Positions 19,255-28,143 of a stretch of 53,182 nt of DNA are shown here, piece after piece. The translations under genes were made by a program, and so were the position numbers. The stretch's first letter is position 1, and each line of letters opens with the position of its first letter. The DNA comes from Methylobrevis pamukkalensis (GTDB lineage: Bacteria > Pseudomonadota > Alphaproteobacteria > Rhizobiales > Pleomorphomonadaceae): positions 1-53,182 of the forward strand of contig NZ_MCRJ01000009.1 in NCBI RefSeq assembly GCF_001720135.1. Direction: 5' to 3'. The notes under the pieces were generated by a model. The model made no database searches. It was given only the letters and a program-made list of their open reading frames with translations, and was not told the DNA's origin.

Positions 19255-19634
19255 GCGAGGGCCCTCGCAAGACTGAGGCCGGCGAACAGCGCGGCCAGCG
19301 ACAGGATCACCGATCCGACCACATAGCCGGCGGCGGTGGCCATGGCGCCGCGCTCGTAGAGCGTCACGGCATCGAGCGAGAAGGACGAGAAGGTGGTGAA
19401 GCCGCCGAGGAGGCCGACCGCCACGAACAGGCGCACGGCCTCCGTGCCGGAGAACTTCAGCGCCCACAGGCCGATGAACACACCCATGACGAAGGAACCG
19501 ATCACGTTGACGCCGAAGGTTCCAAAGGGAAGGTTCGGACCGAGAAGGCGCGTCGCGGCAATGCCGAAGGCATAGCGCAGGACGGAGCCAAGAGCGCCGC
19601 CGGCGGCGACGAGGGCGATGTGGAGTGGAGACAA
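19251..19634 (-). CDS. crcB: Fluoride channel Fluc/CrcB
   Basis: 127 residues with four membrane spans, functioning as a dimer that exports fluoride. Signature elements: AAGGALGSVLRYAFG, FGTFGVNVIGSFVMGVFIG, and GLLGGFTTFSSFSLDAVTL (the phenylalanine box region). I start it at the TTG at 19634, with GGAAA upstream, because family members begin LSPLHIALVAAGG and this gives the usual length; the frame is open to 19754. No fluoride riboswitch was recognised in the 150 bases upstream. Followed by rluC with ATGA overlap. Confidence 0.9.
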   Translation of the reverse strand: MSPLHIALVAAGGALGSVLRYAFGIAATRLLGPNLPFGTFGVNVIGSFVMGVFIGLWALKFSGTEAVRLFVAVGLLGGFTTFSSFSLDAVTLYERGAMATAAGYVVGSVILSLAALFAGLSLARALA

Positions 19635-19781
19635 GACGATTTCCGTTCGCGGCTTAGCAGCGATTTCGCCCGCAAATAGCATGCGCGGTGGGCGATTGGC
19701 TATGGCGGAAGGCGGAATCGGCCGGAAACGGCGCGGCTGGCTTTCTTCTGGCATCCGCGGCCGGCCGCGATCATCATCCGT

Positions 19782-20276
19782 TCATCGCAAGCTTGCGATC
19801 GTCTGAAGTGGCAGAAACAGCCGAAGCGAATTCGGCTGCAAGGCGATGAAGCCCGAATGTCGATAGAACGCTGCCGCCTGCTCGTCCTTGGCATCCACAG
19901 CCAGTGCGAAGACACCCAATTCCGCGCGCATGGCCTTCTGCGCGGCATCCCACAGCATCGCCGCGCCAAGACGCTTGCCCTGAAACTCCGTATCAATGGC
20001 AAGCCGTCCGACCCGGGCAACAGGAACGACCGGATAGCGCGGCAGACGGCGGGCGACGTCGTCGGGAATATCCTGCAAGGCGACGTCGCCCGCCGAAAGC
20101 GTGTAATAGCCGGCGATGCGGTCCGATTCCGGCTCGTGCGCAATGTAGCAAAGCGCTGCGCGCCGCTTGATGTCCTGACCGGCCTGTTCCTTCAGATAGC
20201 GGTCGAGCGGCGGGACGCCGCAGGAAAAGCCCTTCCGGTCATGCCGGGACGCCAGCGCCTCGATGATGAACGGCAC
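19782..20276 (-). CDS. GNAT acetyltransferase toxin (TacT-like) of a type II toxin-antitoxin pair
   Basis: 164 residues. FSCGVPPLDRYLKEQAGQDIKRR near residues 17-40 is typical of GNAT toxins paired with DUF1778, and the acetyl-CoA-binding region VGRLAIDTEFQGKRLGAAML has the R/Q-x-x-G-x-G/A-like loop. TacT relatives acetylate the amino group of charged tRNA and block translation. Start is the GTG at 20276, two bases after the antitoxin's TAG stop. Intact, so probably active. Confidence 0.9.
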   Translation of the reverse strand: MPFIIEALASRHDRKGFSCGVPPLDRYLKEQAGQDIKRRAALCYIAHEPESDRIAGYYTLSAGDVALQDIPDDVARRLPRYPVVPVARVGRLAIDTEFQGKRLGAAMLWDAAQKAMRAELGVFALAVDAKDEQAAAFYRHSGFIALQPNSLRLFLPLQTIASLR

Positions 20277-20278
20277 GG

Positions 20279-20563
20279 CTATCGCGTCTCCACGATCAGC
20301 GCCTCATGGGCTTCCTTCGCGCGACGCAACGCATCGGAAGGTTCCGGCGGATCGAGAAGCAGGTCGACGAAGCGCGCCTGATCTTCGACAGACAGGCGAA
20401 TGACGGCATGATCCTCGATGGTGCGCCGCGCCGCATCCTGCGCGGCAGACACGATGAAATCGCTGACGCTGCGCCCTTCCATCTCGGCGGCGCGCTTGAC
20501 GATGGCCAGCGTCTCCGGCGCGATGCGGGCTTCGATGCGCGCGGTGCGGGATTCTTGCGACAT
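20279..20563 (-). CDS. DUF1778 (TacA-like) ribbon-helix-helix antitoxin
   Basis: 94 residues. N-terminal RHH DNA-binding region TARIEARIAPETLAIVKRAAEMEGRSVSDFIVSAA, and a C-terminal tail (VIRLSVEDQARFVDLLLDPPEPSDALRRA) that in TacA neutralises the toxin. ATG at 20563 has AAGGAG seven bases upstream; the GTG two codons earlier is too close to that site. A perfect eight-base dyad with nine-base spacer lies 21 bases upstream and is the likely autoregulatory operator. Confidence 0.92.
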   Translation of the reverse strand: MSQESRTARIEARIAPETLAIVKRAAEMEGRSVSDFIVSAAQDAARRTIEDHAVIRLSVEDQARFVDLLLDPPEPSDALRRAKEAHEALIVETR

Positions 20564-20583
20564 GATCACTCTCCTTGCGCCTC

Positions 20584-20608
20584 AATGTACGTCAATTTAC
20601 CGTACATT
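20584..20608. promoter_or_regulatory. Toxin-antitoxin operator dyad
   Basis: AATGTACG (20584-20591) and CGTACATT (20601-20608) are perfect complements around a nine-base AT-rich spacer, just upstream of the DUF1778 gene. RHH antitoxins repress their own operon at such dyads; the AT-rich patch is also the likely promoter. Confidence 0.7.
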
Positions 20609-20726
20609 TTCAAGAGACACGCGTCCGCTCCGTCGCCCACGCCTCTTGCGGAACCACGGCTTCCGTGATCCGTTCCCCCTCCGAAGCCGCCCTGGCGCGG
20701 CGCCGTGATCCGCGACGGAGACGACG

Positions 20727-22174
20727 ATGACGCTTTCCCTTTCCCGCACCGACCTTTTCCGCGAGCAGGCCGTGATCGGCGGAAGCTGGCGCGACGCGGC
20801 GAGCGGCGCGACCGAGACGGTGGTCGATCCGGCGACGGGCGCGGCGATCGGCAGCGTGCCGAAGATGGGCGCGGACGAGACGACGCAGGCGATCGACGCG
20901 GCCGCGGCGGCCTTTCCGGGCTGGGCGGCGACCAGCGCGAAGGAGCGCGCGGTGATCCTCAAGCGCTGGGCCGACCTGATGGTGGCCCACGCCGACGATC
21001 TGGCGAGAATCATGACCGCCGAACAGGGCAAGCCGGTGCCCGAGGCGCGCGGCGAGGTCCTCTATGGCGCCAGCTTCATCGAGTGGTTCGCCGAGGAAGG
21101 CCGCCGGGTCTATGGCGACACGATCCCCTCGCCGTGGGGCGACCGGCGGATCGTCGCGATCAAGCAGCCGATCGGCGTCACCGCCGCGATCACGCCGTGG
21201 AATTTCCCCAACGCCATGCTGGCCCGCAAGGCCGGCCCGGCCCTGGCCGCCGGCTGCACCATGGTGGCGAAACCCGCCGGCCAGACGCCCTATTCCATGC
21301 TGGCCATGGCAGTGCTGGCGGAGGAAGCCGGCCTGCCGCCGGGCGTTCTCAACATCGTCACCGGCGACGCCAGGGCGATCGGCGGGGTGATGACCGCAAG
21401 CCCGATCGTGCAGAAGATCAGCTTCACCGGCTCCACCGAGGTCGGCCGCGTGCTGATGCGCCAGAGCGCCGACACGATCAAGAAGCTCAGCCTCGAGCTT
21501 GGCGGCAACGCGCCCTTCATCGTCTTCGACGACCCCGATCTCGACAAGGCGGTCGAGGGGGCGATGGTGGCGAAATTCCGCAACAACGGCCAGACCTGCG
21601 TCTGCGCCAACCGCATCTACGTGCAGGCCGGCGTCTATGACGCCTTTGCCGAAAAGCTAGTGGCGGCGGTGAAGAAGCTCAAGGTCGGCAACGGCTTCGA
21701 CGCGGGCGTCACCCTCGGCCCGCTGATCGACGAGAAGGCCGTCGCCAAGGTGCGCGAGCATCTCGACGACGCGGTGGCCAAGGGCGCCACCGTGCTGACC
21801 GGCGGCAACTCGCTCGGCGGCAACTTCATCGCCCCGGCGGTGGTGGCTGATGTCACGCCGGAGATGATCGTCTCGCGGGAGGAGACCTTCGGGCCCCTCG
21901 CCCCGCTGATCCGCTTCTCGACCGAGGACGAGGCGATCCGGCTCGCCAACGACACCGAATTCGGCCTTGCCTCCTATTTCTACTCGCGCGACATCGGCCG
22001 GGTCTGGCGGGTCGGCGAGAAGCTGGAATACGGCATCGTCGGCATCAACACCGGGCTGATCTCCACCGCCGAGGCCCCCTTCGGCGGCGTCAAGCAGTCG
22101 GGCCTCGGCGCGAGGGCTCGAAATACGGCATCGAGGACTATCTGGAGATCAAGTATCTCTGCATGGGATTGTGA
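20727..22174 (+). CDS. gabD: Succinate-semialdehyde dehydrogenase (NAD(P)+), frameshifted near 3' end
   Basis: About 482 residues after correction. Oxidises succinate semialdehyde to succinate, closing the GABA shunt; cytosolic. ALDH hallmarks: ITPWNFPNAMLARKAGPALAAGCT, cofactor site FTGSTEVG (about 233-240), general base E257 in LELGGNAP, nucleophile C291 in GQTCVCANR, and ETFGPLAPLIRF. After GLG one C is missing near 22110 (ctcGGCCgcg read as ctcGGCgcg); the restored tail GREGSKYGIEDYLEIKYLCMGL is the standard gabD end. Without correction the frame runs on to 22679, which is false. Convergent with the VOC gene; no gabT nearby. Confidence 0.92.
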
Positions 22175-22190
22175 CCTCCGCGACGGTCTC

Positions 22191-22591
22191 TCATGGAAGG
22201 TTCACCTGCCACGAGACGCCGAAGCGGTCGTTGACCCAGGCAAAGCGGCGACTGAAGCCGTAGTCGCCAGCGGGCATCAGTTCCGTACCGCCCTCCCCGA
22301 GCGCCGCGACGATCCGGTCCAGTTGCTCGGCGTCGGTGCAGTCGGTGAACAGCGACAGCGAGGGCGTGAAGCTGAAGGCGTGCGACACGAAGCTGTCGCT
22401 CGCCAGCACCGGCAGGCCCCCAATCACCGCCCGCGCCAGCATCACCGACCCATGCGGCCCCGGTCCTTGCGGACCGTAGCGCCGGACCCACTCGATCCGG
22501 CTGCCCGGCACCACGGTCACATAGAAGTCGAGCGCCTCCTCGGCGCGGCCTCGAACATCAGGAAGGGCGTCACCTGCGTCGTGCCGGTCAT
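22191..22591 (-). CDS. VOC family (PhnB/YjdN-like) protein, frameshifted
   Basis: About 133 residues after correction: VTPFLMFEGRAEEALDFYVTVVPGSRIEWVRRYG, later SFTPSLSLFTDC and a C-terminal FGVSWQVNLP. This is the PhnB-like branch of the glyoxalase/bleomycin-resistance fold. The ATG at 22591 opens a frame that breaks near 22549, where one C of a CCC (plus strand GCGGCCC read as GCGGCC) is missing. Metal ligands are not obvious. The MarR gene upstream on the same strand may control it. Confidence 0.8.
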
Positions 22592-22671
22592 CTCGGCATC
22601 TCCTTCACGGGCTGGAGTCTCAGGGCGTCCCGGTGTCACCTTCGGACCTCAGCATACATCAGCCGGAACGG

Positions 22672-23118
22672 CTAGGTGACCTTCGACAGCGCCACGAGCG
22701 CGAGGCGCAGTCCGTCCGCATCACCTGGCAGGTCGGCCTCGATCCGGCGGTGCGTCTCCCGCCACACCGGCACGGCCGCGGCGAGACGCTCCCTCCCCTC
22801 ATCCGTGAGGACCAGCAGACGCGAGCGCCGGTCGGCGGGGTTGGCAATCACCCGCAGCAGGCCGTCACGCTCCAGCGGCTTCAGGGCGGCGGTGAGCGTG
22901 GTGCGGTCCATCGCCAGAAGCTGCGCCACCGCGCCGATCGGCGGCGGCTCGGGCCGGTTCAGCGACATCAGCAGCGAGAACTGACCGCTGGTCAGCCCGT
23001 GAGGGCGGAAGGCATCGTCGAACACGCGCGCCACCACCCGCGCCGCCCGCTGCAGATGCAGGCAGAGGCAGGCGTCACGCACCTCGATCGTGGTCTCGAA
23101 GGGAATCGGTTTTGACAT
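22672..23118 (-). CDS. MarR family transcriptional regulator
   Basis: 148 residues. Winged helix: GLTSGQFSLLMSLNRPEPPPIGAVAQLLAMDRTTLTAALKPLERDGLLRVIANPADRRSRLLVLTDEG, with the wing DRRSRLLVLT intact. Cys17 and Cys19 (ACLCLH) near the N-terminus could make it redox responsive, but this is speculation. Divergent from the DUF1428 gene, with a perfect palindrome 12 bases before its start. The VOC gene follows on the same strand. Confidence 0.9.
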   Translation of the reverse strand: MSKPIPFETTIEVRDACLCLHLQRAARVVARVFDDAFRPHGLTSGQFSLLMSLNRPEPPPIGAVAQLLAMDRTTLTAALKPLERDGLLRVIANPADRRSRLLVLTDEGRERLAAAVPVWRETHRRIEADLPGDADGLRLALVALSKVT

Positions 23119-23129
23119 GGATCAATTAT

Positions 23130-23141
23130 GTTGATATCAAC
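23130..23141. promoter_or_regulatory. Perfect palindrome, likely MarR operator
   Basis: GTTGATATCAAC is a perfect 12-base palindrome in the 98-base gap between the divergent MarR and DUF1428 genes, within an AT-rich patch (aattatgttgatatcaactttt) that also looks like the core promoter. MarR proteins bind such short palindromes. Confidence 0.65.
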
Positions 23142-23216
23142 TTTTCAGTCAAGCATGCGGGGCGAGGCCCCATGCGGACTTTCCAGCCGGATTGCCGACC
23201 AGAAGGGAGAGAAGCA

Positions 23217-23570
23217 ATGTCCTATGTCGATGGCTTCGTCGTCGCCGTCCCGACCGAAAACAAGGAGGTCTACAGGACCTTCGCCAGCCAGTTCGCGGTC
23301 TGGCTCAAGGAACGCGGCGCGACGCGGGTGGTGGAGTGCTGGGGCGATGACGTTCCGGACGGCAAGCTGACCGATTTCCGCCGGTCGGTGCAGGCCGAGG
23401 ACGGCGAGACGGTGGTGTTCAGCTGGGTCGAGTATCCGTCCAAGGAGGTGCGCGACGCAGCCATGCAGGCGCTGATGACCGATCCCGCGATGGAAGAATA
23501 CGGCAAGGGCATGCCGTTCGACGGCAAGCGGATGATCTTCGGAGGATTTGCGCCGATCATCGACCTGTAA
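23217..23570 (+). CDS. DUF1428 family protein
   Basis: 117 residues. MSYVDGFVVAVPTENKEVYR and later DGKLTDFRRSVQAEDGETVVFSWVEYPSKEVRDAAMQALMTDP, ending PFDGKRMIFGGFAPIIDL, are the family hallmarks (ferredoxin-like alpha/beta barrel, YbaA-like). Function unknown. ATG at 23217 has AAGGGAGA nine bases upstream. Divergent from, and probably controlled by, the MarR gene. Confidence 0.92.
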   Translation: MSYVDGFVVAVPTENKEVYRTFASQFAVWLKERGATRVVECWGDDVPDGKLTDFRRSVQAEDGETVVFSWVEYPSKEVRDAAMQALMTDPAMEEYGKGMPFDGKRMIFGGFAPIIDL

Positions 23571-23653
23571 GGTCTGCCCCGCTGCCGGTTCCTCCGGTGG
23601 ACAGCGGATCGGCGGCCGGAGTTCGGCCGCCGTCCGAAGGGTGTCAGGCCGCA

Positions 23654-24460
23654 TCAACCGCGGTGGAGATACCGCGCCGCCGGCGTGCGCAGCGACAGGT
23701 TCGGCGCCATCGCGGCCCGGGCCTGCGTCAGGGTCTCCCATTCGCCGGCATCGGGCAGCGACGGGATGGTGACGAGTTCGCCCTGATCGAAGCCGGCCAG
23801 CGCCGCGTCAACCAGATCGTTGACGTCCATCACCATCTCCGGCGGCAGCGCATCGACCGAGCCGCCTGCCCGCTCGAAGAATGCGGTGCGGGTGACTCCC
23901 GGCATCACGGCCTGCACCTTCACGCCGCGTTCGGCAACGTTGGCGTGGATCGCCTGGGTCAGGGTCAGCACGAAGGCCTTGGTGGCGCTGTAGGTGCCGT
24001 GGACCCGCTCCGGAATCAGCGCGACCACCGAAGCAATGTTGATGATCGCCCCGCTGCCGCGCGGCGCAAAGGTCTGCGCCGCCGCGACCGCCAGCCGGTT
24101 CACCGCCACCACGTTGACGTCGATCATGGAGTCAAGCGCCCCGGTGTCGCTCTGCAGCAGGCCGTCCATTTCGCCGAAGCCGGCGTTGTTGACGATCATG
24201 GTGATGGCCGCATCGTCCCGCAGGCGCTGCTCCACCCGGCCAAGATCGGCACGCGAGGAAAGGTCGGCCGTCAGAACCTCGGCCTTCACCCCGGTCTCGG
24301 CGGACAGGCGATCGGCCAGCGCGGCAAGGCGCTCGCCGTTGCGGGCGACGAGGAGGAGATCGTAGCCGCGGTGCGCGAGGCGATCGGCATAGACGGCACC
24401 GATGCCGGACGAGGCGCCGGTGACGAGAGCGGTACCGAGGGAGTTTGCCGAAGTGCTCAT
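23654..24460 (-). CDS. SDR family NAD(P)-dependent oxidoreductase
   Basis: 268 residues, classical short-chain dehydrogenase. Cofactor motif TGASSGIGAVYADRLA near residues 14-30, NNAGFG, structural NIASVVAL, and catalytic YSATK (Tyr, Lys). The RNGERLAAL segment after beta2 favours NADP(H). Substrate unknown. Start at 24460 with AAAGGA upstream; an earlier in-frame ATG at 24484 lacks one. Divergent from a MarR gene over a gap carrying a TTATTGG dyad. Confidence 0.9.
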   Translation of the reverse strand: MSTSANSLGTALVTGASSGIGAVYADRLAHRGYDLLLVARNGERLAALADRLSAETGVKAEVLTADLSSRADLGRVEQRLRDDAAITMIVNNAGFGEMDGLLQSDTGALDSMIDVNVVAVNRLAVAAAQTFAPRGSGAIINIASVVALIPERVHGTYSATKAFVLTLTQAIHANVAERGVKVQAVMPGVTRTAFFERAGGSVDALPPEMVMDVNDLVDAALAGFDQGELVTIPSLPDAGEWETLTQARAAMAPNLSLRTPAARYLHRG

Positions 24461-24484
24461 GGGATGGTCCTTTGCGGGGCTCAT

Positions 24485-24507
24485 TTATTGGTATATGCCA
24501 CCAATAA
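24485..24507. promoter_or_regulatory. Inverted repeat, likely MarR operator for the SDR gene
   Basis: TTATTGG (24485-24491) and CCAATAA (24501-24507) are perfect complements about a nine-base spacer; the centre TGGTATATGCCA is itself nearly symmetric. It lies 25 bases before the SDR start and 76 before the MarR start. Confidence 0.65.
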
Positions 24508-24582
24508 TCCGGATCACGGTGGATGGCAAGAGTGCGTGCTGCCGTGGCAAGCTTCACGGAATGACAAAATCTCGAGGATGAT

Positions 24583-25140
24583 GTGACGACCGACGCAACG
24601 AAGGACGTTTCGGGGAGCAGCGCCGGCGACGAGACGGCGTTGACCTGCGGTGTCTGGGCGCTGTGCGCCAACAGCGCCGTGCGCCGCGCCGCGCGCCAGC
24701 TCGGCCAGCTCTACGACGACGCGATCGGGCCGAGCGGCCTGCGCGGCACGCAGTTCTCGCTGCTGGCGCAGATCAGCCGCACGGGCAGCCCGGCCCTCCA
24801 GCCGCTGGCGGCGGCGCTGGTGATGGACCTTTCCGCGCTCGGCCACACGCTGAAGCCGCTCCTGCGCGACGGGCTGGTGACGCTGGCGCCGGATCCGAAG
24901 GATCGGCGCGTGCGGCGGGTCTCGCTCACGGAGACGGGCGTCGCCCGGCTGTCCGAGGCCGAGGCGATGTGGCGGAAGGCACAGCGGCGCTTCGAGACGC
25001 TGGTCGGCGAGGAGGACGCGGCGGCGCTGATGCGGATCCTCGGCAAGGTGTCGTCGGCCGGGTTCCGGGATGCCTTCGAACACGCAGAGAGCGTTCCAAC
25101 TGGCCGGAAGAACGAACACAGCGAGGATCTGCCTTCATGA
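24583..25140 (+). CDS. MarR family transcriptional regulator
   Basis: 185 residues with a GTG start. Winged helix at about 55-125: GLRGTQFSLLAQISRTGSPALQPLAAALVMDLSALGHTLKPLLRDGLVTLAPDPKDRRVRRVSLTETG. It differs from the MarR at 22672 and has a longer N-terminus. The stop overlaps the ATG of the DUF4287 gene (ATGA), so both are one transcript. Probably represses the divergent SDR gene. Confidence 0.9.
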   Translation: MTTDATKDVSGSSAGDETALTCGVWALCANSAVRRAARQLGQLYDDAIGPSGLRGTQFSLLAQISRTGSPALQPLAAALVMDLSALGHTLKPLLRDGLVTLAPDPKDRRVRRVSLTETGVARLSEAEAMWRKAQRRFETLVGEEDAAALMRILGKVSSAGFRDAFEHAESVPTGRKNEHSEDLPS

Positions 25141-25361
25141 GCGACGAGAAGATCAAGGGCCCGGCGTCCTACTTTCCCTCGATCGAGAAGACCTACGGCC
25201 GGCCGATTGCCGACTGGAAGGCGCTGGTCCGTTCGGCCCTGCCTGCCAGACACATGGAGCTCGTCGCCATGCTGAAGGAGCAGCACGGGATGGGACATGG
25301 TCACGCCAACGCCATTGTCGCGCATACCCTTGCCGAAGACCGTGACCGGGCGGGCAACTGA
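25137..25361 (+). CDS. DUF4287 domain protein
   Basis: 74 residues: GPASYFPSIEKTYGRPIADW at the N-terminus and HMELVAMLKEQHGMGHGHANAIVAHTL at the C-terminus, matching the DUF4287 family. Function unknown; homologues are often encoded with regulators or as a domain of DUF5655 proteins. Four-base overlap with the preceding MarR gene. Convergent with rarA, nine bases apart. Confidence 0.88.
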   Translation: MSDEKIKGPASYFPSIEKTYGRPIADWKALVRSALPARHMELVAMLKEQHGMGHGHANAIVAHTLAEDRDRAGN

Positions 25362-25370
25362 CCGGCGCGA

Positions 25371-26731
25371 TCAGTCCTCGCCGCGCTCGCGGCGCAGCCG
25401 GGCCCAGAAGTCCATGCGCTTGGCGAGATCGCGCTCGAAGCCGCGCTCGACCGGACGGTAAAAACTCTGGCGGCCGAGCTTCTCGGGGAAATAGTTCTGG
25501 CCGGAAAAAGCGTCCGGCTCGTCGTGGTCGTAGCGGTAACCGTCGCCGTAGCCTTCCGACTTCATCAATTTGGTCGGGGCGTTGAGGATGTGCTTGGGCG
25601 GGAGCAGGGAGCCGCTTTCCTTGGCGGCCCTCGTGGCGGCCTTGTAGGCGGTGTAGAGCGCATTGGATTTCGGCGCGCTCGCCACATAGACCACCGCCTG
25701 GGCGATGGCGAGTTCGCCTTCCGGGCTGCCGAGCATCTGGTAGGCATCGCGGGCGGCATTCGCCTGCACCAGCGCCTGCGGATCGGCAAGGCCGATGTCC
25801 TCCACCGCCATGCGGATGATGCGCCGCGCCAGGTAGAGCGGGTCCTCGCCGGCATCGAGCATGCGGCAGAGATAGTAGAGCGCCGCGTCCGGATCGGAGC
25901 CGCGCACCGACTTGTGCAGGGCCGAAATGAGATTGTAGTGGCCGTCCGCCGCCTTGTCGTAGACCGGCGCGCGCCGCTGCACGATCTCCTGCAGCATGGC
26001 CGCGTCGAAGGTCTCGCCCTCGCCCGCCGCGCGCCACACGTCTTCGGCAAGCGTCAGCGCCGCGCGCCCGTCGCCGTCGGCCATCCGCGCCAGCGCCGCG
26101 CGGCGCCCGCGTCGAGCGGCAGCGGCCGGCCGATCGCCTCTTCGGCGCGGGCAAACAGGGCCTCGATCGCCTCGGGCCCCAGCGCATGGAACACCATCAC
26201 ATGGGCCCGCGACAGAAGCGCGGCGTTGAGCTCGAAGGACGGGTTTTCCGTTGTCGCGCCGACGAGGGTGACGGTGCCGTCCTCCATCACCGGCAGGAAG
26301 CTGTCCTGCTGGGCGCGGTTGAAGCGGTGGATCTCGTCGACGAACAGAAGCGTGCCGCGTCCGTTCGCCCGGCGCATGCGCGCCGTCTCGAACACCTTCT
26401 TGAGGTCGGCGACGCCGGAAAAGATCGCCGAGATCTGGTCGAAGGCGAGATCGGTCTCGCGGGCAAGCAGCCGGGCGGCCGTGGTCTTGCCGGTGCCCGG
26501 CGGGCCCCAGAGGATGAGCGAGCCGAGGCTGCTGGAGCGCAGCATCCGGGTGATGGTGCCCTGCGGCCCGACGAGGTGATCCTGACCGACGATCTCGGCA
26601 AGCTTTCCCGGGCGCAGCCGGTCGGCGAGCGGCCGGGGCGCGTCGGCGGACGCGGCCGGGGCCGGCCCCGTGCCGGTCCCCTCGCCCGGTTTGCGCGCCG
26701 GCGGCAGGCCGCCCGAGAACAGGTCGCTCAT
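25371..26731 (-). CDS. rarA: Replication-associated recombination protein A (RarA/MgsA), frameshifted
   Basis: About 454 residues after correction. AAA+ ATPase acting at stalled replication forks, related to RuvB and clamp loaders. Walker A GPPGTGKT (about 76-83), Walker B LLFVDEIHRFN, sensor region VGATTENPSFELNAALLSR, and the C-terminal MgsA helices with SALHKSVRGSDPDAALYYLCRML and LPPKHILNAPTKLMK. Near 26103 one base is missing in a GC run; correction joins PLDAGA to RAALARMADGDGRAALTLAEDV. The ATG at 26731 overlaps the degP stop (ATGA). The N-terminus carries a longer Pro/Ala-rich leader than usual. Confidence 0.93.
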
Positions 26732-28143
26732 CGGAAGGCCATGCGGATGACCCGGCCCTGACGGTTGACGGTGACGCGCCACAGCAGCGGCGAGGTCTGG
26801 GCAAGGCGCATGAAGTCGGCGGTCGTGACCACCTCCTCGCCGTTGATCGCCAGCACCACGTCGCCCGGCGCGATGCCGACCCGTGCCGCCGGCGAGCGCG
26901 GATCGATCCGCGTCACCAGCACGCCGGAGGGCTCGCCGGGAACGCCGAGTTCGCGGGCAATCCCCGGGGTGACGTCGGCGATCGTCGTTCCCGCGAAGGG
27001 ACCGCGCACCTGGACACGTACCTCCTGCGGCCGCTCCACCTTCTTGGGCGCCTGCAGCGTGATCTTCAGGTGGTCGATGCGGCCGTCGCGGTCGATCTCG
27101 ATGTCGGCGACGTTGCCGACGCCGATGGTGGCGAGGCGATAGTTGAATTCGCGCGGGTCCGACACCTCGACGCCGCCAACGCTGACGATGCGGTCGCCGG
27201 GCTGGAGACCGGCCTTCTCGGCCGGGCCGCCGGGATCGAGAGTCGCAATCAGCACGCCGGTCGGGCGGTCAAGACCGAGGCTTTCGGCGATCTCGGCGGT
27301 GACCGGCTGCATGTCCACGCCGATCGAGGGCAGTTGCACCGTGCTGCCGCGCTTGGCCGATTCGAGCACGACCTTGACCATGTCCGACGGAATGGCAAAG
27401 CCGATGCCGTTGGAGCCGCCGCCACGCGAGAAGATCGCGGTGTTGATGCCGACGAGGGTGCCGCTCATGTCGATCAGCGCGCCGCCGGAGTTGCCGGGGT
27501 TGATGGCCGCGTCGGTCTGGATGAAGAACTGGTAGTCGGCGATGCCGACGCGGGTGCGGGCCAGCGCCGACACGATGCCCTGGGTCACGGTCTGGCCGAC
27601 GCCGAAGGGATTGCCGATGGCCAGCACGATGTCGCCGACCTCCAGCGCATCGGATTCGCCGATCGGCACCGAGGGCAGATCGCCGCGCGGATCGCGGATC
27701 TTCAGCACGGCGAGATCGAGTTCCTTGTCCTTCAGGATGACGTCGCACTCGAACTCGCGGCGGTCGGCGAGCGCGATCTTCACCTCGGTGCCGTCGGCGA
27801 TCACGTGGTTGTTGGTGATGATGATGCCGGACGGATCGACGATCACGCCCGACCCGAGCGAATTCTGCTGGCGCCGCTGCGGCTGCAGCTGTTGGCGCGG
27901 ATCGCGGCCGAAGAACTGGCGGAAGAAGGGATCGTCGAACAGCGGCGAGGCGCGCGCGGCGACCTCGCGTGTCGCGTAGACGTTGACCACGGCGGGTGCC
28001 ACCTGCTTCACCACGGGCGCAAAGGAGAGCTGGATCTCCGCCTGCGAGGACGGCAGGGTGCGTTCGGCGGCATGCGCCGGCATGGCGAACCCGAGCGCGG
28101 CGGCAAGGGCGATCGCGCTCGCGCGGACCAGGGAACGGTTCAT
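26728..28143 (-). CDS. degP: DegP/DegQ (HtrA) family periplasmic serine protease
   Basis: 471 residues. Signal peptide VRASAIALAAALGFAMPAHA, then a trypsin-like domain with catalytic H113 (NNHVI), D143 (ELDLAVL) and S219 (NPGNSGGAL), followed by two PDZ domains (RPTGVLIATLDPGGPAEKAGL and PSGVLVTRIDPRSPAARVGI). A Q-rich LA loop, FFGRDPRQQLQPQRRQQ, precedes the domain. It degrades or refolds damaged envelope proteins. Start at 28143 with GGAGA nine bases upstream; the open frame before it is not conserved. First gene of the degP-rarA operon. Confidence 0.95.
   Translation of the reverse strand: MNRSLVRASAIALAAALGFAMPAHAAERTLPSSQAEIQLSFAPVVKQVAPAVVNVYATREVAARASPLFDDPFFRQFFGRDPRQQLQPQRRQQNSLGSGVIVDPSGIIITNNHVIADGTEVKIALADRREFECDVILKDKELDLAVLKIRDPRGDLPSVPIGESDALEVGDIVLAIGNPFGVGQTVTQGIVSALARTRVGIADYQFFIQTDAAINPGNSGGALIDMSGTLVGINTAIFSRGGGSNGIGFAIPSDMVKVVLESAKRGSTVQLPSIGVDMQPVTAEIAESLGLDRPTGVLIATLDPGGPAEKAGLQPGDRIVSVGGVEVSDPREFNYRLATIGVGNVADIEIDRDGRIDHLKITLQAPKKVERPQEVRVQVRGPFAGTTIADVTPGIARELGVPGEPSGVLVTRIDPRSPAARVGIAPGDVVLAINGEEVVTTADFMRLAQTSPLLWRVTVNRQGRVIRMAFR

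Noticed and set aside
19635-19781. Fluoride riboswitch before crcB
   Set aside because: The 147-base gap upstream shows no crcB-motif pseudoknot elements that I can recognise.
20727-22679. A 650-residue dehydrogenase with an extra C-terminal domain
   Set aside because: After 22110 the frame is antisense to the VOC gene; adding one C restores the usual gabD ending at 22174.
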